Assembly (NCBI GenBank): GCA_022835595.1
Contig: BQUP01000007.1
Location: forward strand, 310,001-374,000
Direction of reading: 5' to 3'
Length of the DNA: 64,000 bases
Origin: Cystobasidium ongulense
Lineage: Eukaryota; Basidiomycota; Cystobasidiomycetes; Cystobasidiales; Cystobasidiaceae
Both the position numbers and the translations under genes were made by a program. Of this stretch, positions 11,332 through 21,423 are shown piece by piece. Numbering within the stretch: the first letter of the stretch is position 1; the number at the start of each line of letters is the position of its first letter. The notes below the pieces were generated by a model. It saw nothing but the letters and a program-made list of their open reading frames with translations, was not told where the DNA came from and did not search any database.

Positions 11332-14300
11332 CTACTGAAAGGTACTCAAGTCAAAGATATCCGCGAGACTAGGTCTGTCCCAGTCTGTAAGGTTCATGCC
11401 ATTTGTAGGAGAGCTCAACAACCCATTAAGCGATCCAAGTCCAAAATCGAAGAGTTTGAGTTGATCATCGGTTAATGTTGGATCTTGTCTCATCGGATCT
11501 TGTCTCGTCGTCGCGGCAACCGCAGCAGAGCTGTTGATATTTCCGAAAATATCGCTGTTGAATTCAGTAGGCATTGTATGGTTCCAAGTCGTTGGTTGAG
11601 GGGCTGATATATTGTTCATCGAAGGTACCGGTTGGTTGTTATTCTGATTCGAAGTCTGGCTTGGTACAGAAAAGTCTAGAGTATTTGTCGGGGTCTGATT
11701 GTTCGGTTGACCGAAATACGGTATTTTGCTTGGGTCGAACATTCCGTCTCCGCATAAAGCGAAAAGCTCTTGACTAATCGTAGCAAATCCTTCAGAAGTC
11801 GTCCAGATGCCAGAGTTGGAGCGGGGTGGCATTGAAGGGGCTTGCGATGTCGAAGCGGATGTAGAGGATGCTGTATGGGAGTGACCGTTGTCAGCCATAA
11901 ATCACGATAGCTTAGTTGAGAATGAGCTCACGGTTATTAGCCATTTTCATTTGTTGGAACAAATTGTCTGCCTCAGAAGACGCGTAGGCAGGATTGAGGC
12001 GGATTCCCCAACGCTTCATCAGAAGTACAACCATGAGATACGATCGTCGAGCATGGACTTGACTCGTAGCAATAGCTGCTAGTCCACCAAGGGAGGTAAG
12101 CAGTCCACGCTGAGCTTCGTGATGTAAGGTAGCGTAGGAAGGACTTGGGATACAGCCTAGCATGCAAGCATAAATAACGAATACATGCCAGCTAGCAGCC
12201 GTGAAGAATTGATGCTGCAGGGTGAGGTTCAGAGGTCAGTGACGGTATTCGAAGATTGCAAAAAGGGCGAACGAGATGCAGGTAGGTTGAAGAACGAGCG
12301 TACTCAACCCTCTGAGTCTTTGAGCACTCACAATAGCGACCAGTGGAATCCGTCTGAGGGTGTATTTGACTCGGTAACGTTCTATCAAAGCTGAGATAGT
12401 CGTAGCTGCGGCGGCGCAGATCCTGAACGCATCGTTATACATTGGCTGCTGTCGCTGAATATCGCAAGTGAAAGGGCGGAATAGATTGATGATAGTGACT
12501 TGATATTGCATACTTTAAAGACGTGATAGTTCAGATTTAGAGTTCAGTCAGCATCTAGATGAATTGCACTCACTGCAAAACCAATATATTCGGCTTTGAG
12601 GAACATAAATTAGGATCACCATATGTGTCTACTTTAAGGGAAAAAGGAAGATCTTGTAACCAAGAGGTGAGCTGATTGTGAACGTCTGTTGACCATTCTC
12701 GAAGTTCGGAGGCGCTCTTTTCGAATTGAGAAAAGGGAGAATAGAGTGCATCTACAATGCCATCTGTGATTCGTAATAATTCGACGAGCCTACAAACAAA
12801 ATCGAGTTTTGAACGTGCTTCAACTGTATTCACAGCGCTGCCATCGACTGGCTCAATTGATGAAGGTAACGGAACCGTTACAGCCACTTGACGGCACAAT
12901 GAAGGTCGGCCGACATAGAGAGCCCATAGCCTAATGAACAACGCATTAGCTTTCCCACTAAGCAAGCTGAATATAATACGAAGTCTAGGAAAAGGCTTAC
13001 TTTTCGTACAAGAAAAGCCTGACAAATGAAAGTGAATCAGTATATATCTCCATCAGCCAGGCTGATGTGTTGGTGAGAACTCACCCCCACCACGTCGTTT
13101 GCCGGACTAGGTACTGTTCCTGCGTTACATGCCCACTCTCCAGCCAGGGTGTAACGTCTGTATTAAGGCCGAGATCCAGCGCGCAGCTAGTAGCCATGCC
13201 TATATAAGCGTAACCTCTAGCGTCTTTTCCGCACATGACCTCTCTCGACGCCATAATTGCCAAAGCTTGAACAGTCGTTTCTTGAGGTAGATCTATTTCT
13301 TCATCCAAGCATATACGAGCACAAGAAGCGAAAAAATCCCCGGCTGTCTCGTGGGCATCCCCGCAACTACTCTTATGGATTGCTTCGTCGCTCATAGGAG
13401 CCGCGACCGCAAGCATAGCATAAAGCAATAGCAGACTGAAGTGCTGTCCTTCCTCTGACGAAATCGGTTGTCGACTATTGCCATCTTGAACAGCTCTATA
13501 GCGAGACCATTGTCTGTAAAAGACGTCTTCTCGCACAGTTACGAAGAATGAGTTGGACCATTGAAAGAATAACCTGCCGAATAATCAAATGTTAGCACCC
13601 AGACGTAAAAGGTCTTGGCTCAAAGTGATGCTTACGATACAATGCGCTGCTGGAAGCCGTACTCCTCAAATATAGAGTCGGGTGCGTAGCCTGCTCTGTT
13701 CAGAGCCATCCGGCAGGTAGCATTAAGCTCTCGTATTTGCTTTCTACCTCTGTTTTGAAAGTGGAGACCGCCGTAGCTGAGGGAACGAGAGGAGGTTGCT
13801 CCGTACCAGCGCAGTCTACCTCCATCGGCAAGCGTCATCCTGCCATCTCTTCTCGTAAGTTGATGAGCCAAAGAACCGGCTTCTATTCCCGAAGGAGTTG
13901 CTTTTCCTGCGTGTATTGTTTCCAGAGCTGTGCGGGGCATTGGTTCGAGCATGTCCTCTTCCGTCAGGGACTGCGCAGGAGGAACATAGATCGCACGGGA
14001 ATTATGTGATGGTGAAGCTGATTGATCTGAAATCTCTGAATATGCAGCGGCACTCGGAAGAGGGGGAGGGGCATTCTGACTCGACGACAAGGGAAGAGAT
14101 CCGCTCGGCAAGGCATTCTGACTCGACGATAAGGGAAGAGATCCGCTAGCCAAGCTTGAAGATTGCGAGAATCCCATTGGGACGGAGCTGTTCGCTACAC
14201 TGCTTGTACCAGGCCATAAAGAGAAGTTACTGATGTTGAGCGTCGAGGAGAGTGCTTGCAGCTCTTTTGCACTATCTTGTACGGATTGCTGTCGCTGTCT

Positions 14301-15038
14301 GGGGACCATGCTACTGGAGGAGTGGTCGGGCTGATGGTGAGAAGCATCGTTGGTGCCAAAGTCAAATAGCGGAATTGGTCTCGAGTCGACTGGAGTTTGC
14401 CTTGGTGCGTTGTTGGACGAGGTGCTGGCAAACACAGATGATGCATTGTTCTGTCCAGGTTCGGGAAGTGGTTGCGGCACAATGAGGGATTGTCGAGGTG
14501 GTGGTGGTGGTGGTGGTGTGGCGGCACGAGCGCTCATTTGAGAGGTGCCTCCAGAAGCAGAGGCCGAGGCAGAGGAACTCCGACGGCTGTTGTCTTCGTC
14601 TCCATTTGGACTCGCTAGCAAACGCTCGAGGTATCTACACCTTTCCTTGAGTGCTTGCAGGTCATTGGGTTCGGATGTTATTTGATTTGGAGCTACAGAG
14701 TGCTTCCTCCGCCGGTCATCAAAGAGCATTGTACAGTTCAAGCCTTTTGTCTGACATCCCGAGCAGGGTGATTTTCCATCACACTTGCTCTTGCGTCTTC
14801 GGCATTCAATGCACGCTGTGCTGACCCTTCTCTTTTTCTCTTTCCGCCCAAACCAGCGTTGCGGACTGGGGTTGCCATTGTTGCCGGTGGTCGTGACCGG
14901 GGCTGTAGATTGGTGGTCCACGGTCATTGGTATAACGGACAACAGCTCTTCCAGATCTTCAATATCGCTCATGGTCGTGCTTGACGTCGTCGCCGTCGTC
15001 GACGAACAGCGAGACGAGACGGGTGGGAGCCAACCCAC
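11332..15038 (-). CDS. Zn2Cys6 fungal transcription factor
   Basis: Binuclear zinc-cluster regulator. The zinc knot TACIECRRRKSKCDGKSPC plus SGCQTKGLNC fits C-x2-C-x6-C-x5-C-x2-C-x6-C. It is followed by a short coiled-coil dimerisation stretch (LKERCRYLERLL), a long Ser/Pro-rich linker with a run of seven Pro, a 14-residue repeat, then the fungal-specific factor domain (LLLLYAMLAVAAPMSDEA; LWALYVGRPSLCRQVAV). The C-terminal tail is rich in Asn, Gln, Ser and Thr and ends DIFDLSTFQ, possibly an activation region. Several introns lie in the second half. The start may be 15038 (MGWLPP) or 14972 (MSDIED). It closes the putative catabolic cluster and is the obvious candidate to control it; targets are inferred. 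Confidence 0.92.
14071..14154 (-). repeat. two-copy 42-bp in-frame repeat in the regulator
   Basis: Copies at 14071-14112 and 14113-14154 match at about 39 of 42 bases. They encode two 14-residue units containing GSLPLSSSQNA in the disordered linker of the Zn2Cys6 factor. Length is a multiple of three, so the frame is kept. Confidence 0.85.
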
Positions 15039-16521
15039 TGCACTCGGCGTTTACTTGTGGAAAGTATGATGATCGACTACACTGAAGCTTGCTGAGAGCA
15101 ATGGAAATGACAGTCGACAGACACAACGCGCAGTCCATTTGATTATATATGCCCTGCAACTATGTCTACACGAGGCCTGGACTGCGTGTGCTTGCTCTAC
15201 TGTTCATCAAGTCGCGAAGCCGAAGCGACTGCTCCTTCTCACTCCATAGACAAGAGCGTGTGAGATGGCTAGGAATACGTGGATGAGGGCAGTACTCTCA
15301 AGACCACTACATATTCTTGCGGGGTCACAGCAGATGATGGTCTTCCACACCTCGCAATTGCTTTTGCATCTGCGTCGTGGCCGACGTCTGGAAAGCGGAT
15401 GCGCGACCTTGATCAGGCTTTATCCGGTTCCGGGTTCCTCATGTTCATTATCAAAGCAATACTCTGGCCCTCAACCCAATGCTGCTCTCTGGAAGTCAGC
15501 AGCATCCAAGTGACTGGCAAGACCCGACGTTATGGAGCATTCAGCTTCCCTGGTCATTCACACGGCGCTCCGCAAGCTTCCTCGCGAGGATAAGCATAGC
15601 CGAAGCAGCGGATATGCTTTCGCGGAGCCGTCCACAGAACGCCGGTTGCTACATGATATATAGATGAAAGCTGCCTCGCCGTACACGACAGTGACTGCTT
15701 CCTAGCACTGACATCGCAGCACATCCTCACTATCCTTCCTCCCCTCCGACGACCTCGTTGACTATATACTGCGCGTAAAGGACAATCGAGCCGAAGAGGC
15801 TTCAGGCCAAAGCAGTCAACGAGGCTGAGCTTGTACTCCCTCCACAACTCACACCACTAGAACGTACAATTCACAAGGCAAGAATAAGTGTGTCGCAACA
15901 TGACTGACGGTCGCCATCAGCTCAGTCCACCTATGCAGCGGCTGTGCCTCTGCTTGCATGATGCCGAAACGCGACAATGGTAAACAGGTCTCAGCAGCAC
16001 AGACTACTCTGGTATGATGATATTATACCCGCAAGCCATGTTGTTTAGCCCACGTCACACTAGCCGCTCTCTACCTCACCTCGTTTCCCTACAGCATCTT
16101 CGGAGGCCAGCTTATGCACTGCACTCGACCTCGCGCCCATCCTGTTTTGTCCGGCGTACAGCCTTTCGCATGAGCGGATCTAGTCCATTCTGTGATACAG
16201 CCCAGCGGGCACAGCTATCTGGGCGATGAAGGTGCGTGCAAAAAGAGCGACTCGCTGGCCCTCCCTCATCTCCCTCCTTGGCTCTGCTCTCCTCTCTTCC
16301 AACTCTTATCACAATCGCCTCGGCACACAAATCACAGGATACAACTCGAATCGCCAACTCTTCCCCAAAACCACGACGCTGTAAGCATCCGTCTCCACTC
16401 TGGCCTTTTCACCATAGGCTGAGCAGACGCATACCTGAACAGCCTCTATAAGCACCCACGTTTGCTCCGCCCCAAATACTGCCAGGGGCATCCCAAACTC
16501 ATTTAAGATCAAGACTTCAGG
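15039..16521. other. long intergenic region
   Basis: Almost 1.5 kb, one of the longest gaps in the window, between the regulator (-) and a small gene (+). A TATA-like TTATATAT at 15143-15150 serves the regulator strand. Short open frames up to about 100 codons have no recognisable features. No gene assigned. Confidence 0.5.
16447..16452 (+). promoter_or_regulatory. TATA-like box of the small basic gene
   Basis: TATAAG lies 69 bp before the ATG at 16522, in pyrimidine-rich surroundings, and supports the downstream frame as a transcribed gene. Confidence 0.35.
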
Positions 16522-17082
16522 ATGCCGCCAAGGTCGTCACTATCTTCTGCGCTTTCGACGGGTAGGATTCTCTCTGGCTTCACGAAATCCTTTGGACGCG
16601 ATGCGCCTATAGTGCAAAGAGCCGGTTCAAACTTCAACGGTCAGATGGTGAAGGCTGTTCGTGAGATGCACAGTCAAACGCTTCGGCCCCAGGACAAAGT
16701 TACCCGCCCCCAAGCCCCGTTGCATAACAGTTCGAGGCGCGCACGTACCGTCGCCACGGGCTTTAGTGGCGGTGTGAAAAGTCGTGTCCGTGATCTTGTG
16801 CAACGATCCGGTCTAAGTGGAATGGCAACTACGACTAGTGGCGGTAAACCCTGGTCCGAAGGTCACCACGAAGGCATGCAACACAGGGATTATAGATCGA
16901 GGGCCGAATTTGTAAATGCCATTGGCGGCCTCGAACTCAACACTGAACAGTTCCGAATCGGAAGCTCTAAGCCCAATCTTAGACCACAGGTCGGTCTTGC
17001 ACATGCTGAGAAGTTTGTCCATCAGCGCCGCTCTCTATGGAACGCCGCTAAAGGACAGTTCAGAGGCTCCAGCAGAGGCTAG
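16522..17082 (+). CDS. small basic protein of unknown function
   Basis: Intron-free frame of 186 codons, not recognised. The protein is rich in Arg, Ser and Gly, with an N-terminal region (MPPRSSLSSALSTGRILSGF) that could be a mitochondrial presequence. It has a tract GFSGGVKSRVRDLVQRSG and ends FRGSSRG then TAG. No transmembrane segment. A TATA-like box sits 69 bp upstream. The lack of introns is unusual in this window. It may be lineage-specific; a spurious frame cannot be excluded. Confidence 0.5.
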   Translation: MPPRSSLSSALSTGRILSGFTKSFGRDAPIVQRAGSNFNGQMVKAVREMHSQTLRPQDKVTRPQAPLHNSSRRARTVATGFSGGVKSRVRDLVQRSGLSGMATTTSGGKPWSEGHHEGMQHRDYRSRAEFVNAIGGLELNTEQFRIGSSKPNLRPQVGLAHAEKFVHQRRSLWNAAKGQFRGSSRG

Positions 17083-17296
17083 TGGTAGAGCTAGCTCTTG
17101 TCGCAACCTTACGATACTATCTTTCTCTTCTTTCCTTACGTCTGCTATTTTGTTACAGTCATCCTAAGATTCACAATTCACCAATTCTGTGCCCCATGTT
17201 CACGACAGATTCTTTCGGAAATGCAATAGAAATACAATTCTCATCCACCTGCAATGCAAGTCTTGAAGACCATGATTAGCCTTTGCCTTGACTGTC

Positions 17297-17848
17297 CTAC
17301 GCTTCGTCTTCATCGTCTTCGACAGAGGCTTTCCTTGCCAAAAATGGGGTCGCCTTTCTCCCAGTGAGGCGGAAGGCTGTCCTTGGATTCCATTGTATAT
17401 CATCTTGGGCAGCTGATGCTTGTCTTGGTAGTTCGTGACTAACGTTGAAGCGCACACTTGATGGAGAGGTTTGAGCATTATCCGTGATCTTGCAGTGCGA
17501 GTCTTGCGAGGTATGATTTTGGCAACTAGCACCATGGCGATTTGGTGACTTCTGCAACATGGAAACAGGCTCGTTTATGGTACTGGTATTGGGCATGGCA
17601 GTGACCGAAGCTAGGTCTCGAGGCTGTTGAAGCAAGTCCGAAGACGGTTGGCGAATTGCATTGAGAGATAGAGAAGTGGTGGAAAGGTCGACCGGTAGCG
17701 CCTGCTGTCCTTCGATAGCTAGAGTGGGTCTGACATGCGGCGACGGAATTTAGGCATGCGATCAGGAAGGCTAGTAGATACTGTGAACTTACTTGGTAGG
17801 CGCTTCCACTGCATTGGCAATAGGCGGCATACTTGACGTCGGTTCCAT
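17297..17848 (-). CDS. small two-exon hypothetical protein
   Basis: Exon 17793-17848 (MEPTSSMPPIANAVEAPT) joins in frame to exon 17297-17729 through a 63-nt intron with donor AA|GTAAGT, a CTAC-type branch region and acceptor GTCAG. The product is about 162 residues, low in complexity, polar, with a C-terminal ATPFLARKASVEDDEDEA then TAG. No domain recognised. It lies 3' of the kinesin gene on the same strand; the kinesin has its own stop at 18191, so I treat this as a separate gene, though an extra kinesin 3' exon cannot be ruled out. Confidence 0.5.
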
Positions 17849-18190
17849 TCTTTGCTAACAGTACGGTTGAAACATGGTGAAGAGTGAGCTGACTTGTCTT
17901 GAGTGTTTCGAAGGGACCTTCCCTCTTCCTCTCTTTCTTCAATTCAAGCCGGTCGGAATTGAAATTTCAGCGTCACGAGACCTTCTACCCGTATGATGAC
18001 CGTAGATCGGCGATGCTAAGCACAAATAGCCGATCTACAGAGGTCTGGCCGAATATCCGGGCGATATCCAACTGCCTGTGTGGGCTTTGAGAGCTCGAAT
18101 GGTCGATAAAGCGCCGAGCAATACGAACAGCACGAAGTCGACGAGAACACCCAGATTCTGTTATGAGAATAGTTGCGAAGCAGACGGATT
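17849..18190. other. spacer downstream of the kinesin gene
   Basis: 3' region of the kinesin and presumed promoter of the small gene at 17297-17848. No gene recognised. Confidence 0.5.
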
Positions 18191-20830
18191 TCAGTTGGAT
18201 AGTATTCTTGCTACATCATCCTCGCTCTTGTAGGGTGCTTTACGGAGTTGTCTAACGATAATGAAACATTAGCGCTCGTGTCTGCCAGCAAGTCAAGGTG
18301 GAATTCAACATACCTTTTACCATTTGTTTGGCTCTTCTTCACGTTCTCGACATCATCTTGCGCATCTGACGATGCCTCATTACTTCGAGAACTTCTACGT
18401 AAAGGTTCCTTGAAACTCGCTGCTTCTTCTGACACATTTGTCGATTCTACTAAGGAAGGACCTTGCCTGATCGGTGTCAAGGGCTTACGAGCGTGTGTTG
18501 CTGAGTTCCTTTCTTCAACGCTTTGCTCCATTGAGTCTTCAACCGTGGAACTATCGAGCTCTACCGAGTCTTCGAAAACATCCGCCTGTCGCGCTTCAGT
18601 TGCGATCCTAAGTTGTTCCTGTAGCAGATCGACCATTTTATCATAAGAGATCTTCATGTTATCAATCTTGGAGTCCATCAACTCTTCCATCAATTCACGC
18701 TGGAAACGAAAAACAAGTTCGTTAGCATTCGTAGCTATGTTTTAAAGGTAGAAGACTTGGCATACCTGATATTCAGCATCCGCCATCATTTGTTGGCGTT
18801 GCTCTTCCAAAAGCGCACTATACCTATCCCTCTCCTCCTGTCGTACTCGATGCAAAGTAATATCAAACTCAACTTCCTTCTGTAATGCTTCTTGTCGCAG
18901 CTGTCGAATTTCCTCAAACAGTGAGCTGACTAGAAGGTCCTCCTCTTCAGATCCTTCGGAAGCATCATCCTCAATATCTTCTTCATTGATGAAACTGACT
19001 AGACTTTCATCCGCAGGGTTTGCTTCAACCTCTGGCTCAGCAGTCGAAGCGCTCGACCCGTGTCGGGTGATGCGTTCTAGCGGTTTGGCAATGCTAGGTC
19101 CGACTTGAGATCTACCAGACCGTGTAGGTAGAGAGTAATGCGGAGCTTCGGAATTAGGGGTGTGAATAGTAGGTGAACGAGGTAGAGTATAGTTGGTCTT
19201 GATTTGTCGAGCGAGAGATGTGAAGCGGAGGACATTGACATTCTCGTCGAGAGCAGTACGGTAAGGATCTACCGCAGCGACCATGACGATCTCACCGTGG
19301 CCACAGAAGAAAGGTTTTAAAACTTCTGTGAGCTTCGAGTGGCGGAAAGGAACAGGGACAGGCTACATATAACAACCGTTATCAGCGAATACAACTGGGT
19401 CCTGCATTTCAAGAGAGGTACGAACCTGCTTGCCGCGCAACAAAGCGGTATCATTCGCTCGAATGACTTCGAAGCATCTCCCAAGTATCATCAAGCTTTG
19501 GTTGATCTTTCCAGCTTCTTTCAAGCGGTCGCCATGGGTCTGAGTGTTCCTCGCTCGCTCACTTCCAGCCAAGTCAACAACGCTCAGACGAGACATGTGT
19601 ATTGCTGTACTTGGCGAGGTAGCATCTGCACCACGAGGGAAGCGAAGTACTTGAATCGTGAAGATGCTATGGGATCTGGAAGACGTCTCATTTTGTCGAG
19701 TGGCGGAGTGGTGTCGCGCAAGAAGACCTTTTTGAAGAACGGTTGACGCGTGCTACAAGTTATGTTGAGTCAGTATTGGTTCTCTGTCTGGTGAAGTATC
19801 TAGGTTACTCACTGCTTCAGACCAAAGTCTCACTGTCGTTGCACCTGCTACAAACTTATTGTCCGAGTGCTTATGATCCTGTTTCAAAGACAGATTCTTC
19901 GATTTTGTCTCGGATGATAGCAAGTCATGAACGTTTTCGTTGTAAACTTCAACGAAAGAGCACCAGACAGCATATTCGTAATTGTCGGGAAGAGGGACGA
20001 CTGAACAGACCAAAGAAAAAGTCAGTCGCTGCGCCAATCTTATGGACATCGCGAACCCTTCACTTACCGGCATCACCGCTGGTTGTGCTCTTGCCTTTCT
20101 CTTGTTTCCATCTTGGATCTACAAAGCGCTCGGAAGCTGGTATAACTTCTATGCCCGTCAAGCGAGCTGGCCTGACCCATGCGTTGCTTTGTTTTGTCGC
20201 GATACTACGTAGTATGGTCGAGAGCGTTCGTGGAAGTAGACCTGGTTCGGCCTGACTTCCTTGCACGGTATCTAAGCATATACAGAAGCATATTAAGAGA
20301 TACCTTCAGTGAACGCGCTGCGACACGTCTCCAGAATGAGCAGTCAACGTACAAGTCTTGCCGCCACCGCTCACGCCGTACGCGAGTATCAAAGAATCGC
20401 TCATAGCCTTGCTGGATCCGACGCCCAAGGAGTTTTCAATGAGAGGACGCGCCGTAGCTTCATAGAGCGATGTCTGAGTTGTTTCTTCAGGCAAGACCTC
20501 TGTAAAAGTGTAGACTTCGGCGTCGCCAGCAGCTCCGCCTGCTCTTCCAGACAGTGAGCTCCGGGTAGCTGAAGAGACGAGCGAATGTGTGCTCATATCG
20601 GCAGCGAGCGGAGCAGGTGGTGCAGCGACGACTTCATGCTTGCTGACCACATCGATGTTGGCCGTCTGTGGAACGCCCTTGGCTTGAAGCGCTGCACTTG
20701 CAGGTCGCAACCGTAGGTATGCTCGGATGGCTGAAGTGGACGCTGCACCAGCAGAGGCGAGAGAATCGCCGGTCTCCTGGACATGCCGGCCTAGAAGCTT
20801 CTGCCAGGTGCCTTTGGAGGAAGTGGACAT
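18191..20830 (-). CDS. kinesin motor protein, kinesin-6-like
   Basis: Microtubule motor with an N-terminal motor domain. The P-loop is AYGVSGGGKTYTVQG: the first exon ends at 20353 after GGGKT plus one base, and the Tyr codon is completed after an 81-nt intron (20272-20352). Then VEVYNENVHDLLSSE, switch I NETSSRSHSIFTIQ, switch II LSVVDLAGSERAR, GKINQSLMILGRCFEVI and VPFRHSKLTEVLKPFF. The order and these motifs best resemble the kinesin-6 group (KIF20/KIF23, fission yeast Klp9), which acts on the anaphase spindle midzone. After the motor come an acidic stretch (SFINEEDIEDD) and a coiled coil (LFEEIRQLRQEALQKEVEF), then a Ser-rich tail ending EDDVARILSN. Kinesin is certain; the subgroup is likely. 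Confidence 0.9.
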
Positions 20831-21423
20831 GTTTGCTGATGTGGGTTGTAAGCGTAGAAGAAGATGCTGTTCTGTGCTGTCTTCACGTGCAATACAATTT
20901 GTTTACCGCGAAAACCGATCACGTTCTGAAGCACCTCAGCGATATCTATCAATGCTGTGGAAGCCAGCAGACCACTGTATGGAGTACACCATGGCCTTGA
21001 TTGCTCTGGGAACATCTGCACGGTCTGAGCAGGCCAGACGAGGCAGTAGGCGGCAGATTGTGGCGCAAGAGCTGTCGAACGAGATCCAGCAGACCTTTGC
21101 TCAGTCTTCTCACGATATAGCAAGACACGTTTGCGGCCGCCATCGATTCAGCAACACTGGCACATACGATGGCCAGTAACGGCCTTGTACTCGCAAGCAA
21201 TACATCAATTTGCGCGCAAACCCAGGTAGTGCAGACTTCTCCAGCTTTATCTGAAAAAGCACTGTGCTATCTTTTCATACACTTCGGCAACCTGGCATTT
21301 CGGTGTCCGCTACTTTACACTTCAATCCAAGTCGCATCTTTACCTTTCCCACTGAAAACGAACGAGATCAATTAGCTTTGAGGGCTTTCCAATCAGCTTA
21401 CTCGCTGGGTCAGAAGCGGTCAC
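20831..21423. other. kinesin promoter region
   Basis: About 590 bp between the kinesin start and the 3' end of the alpha-mannosidase, both on the minus strand. No gene recognised. Confidence 0.5.

Noticed and set aside
15279-15593. 104-codon frame in the 1.5-kb gap
   Set aside because: Several overlapping frames of similar size and none protein-like.
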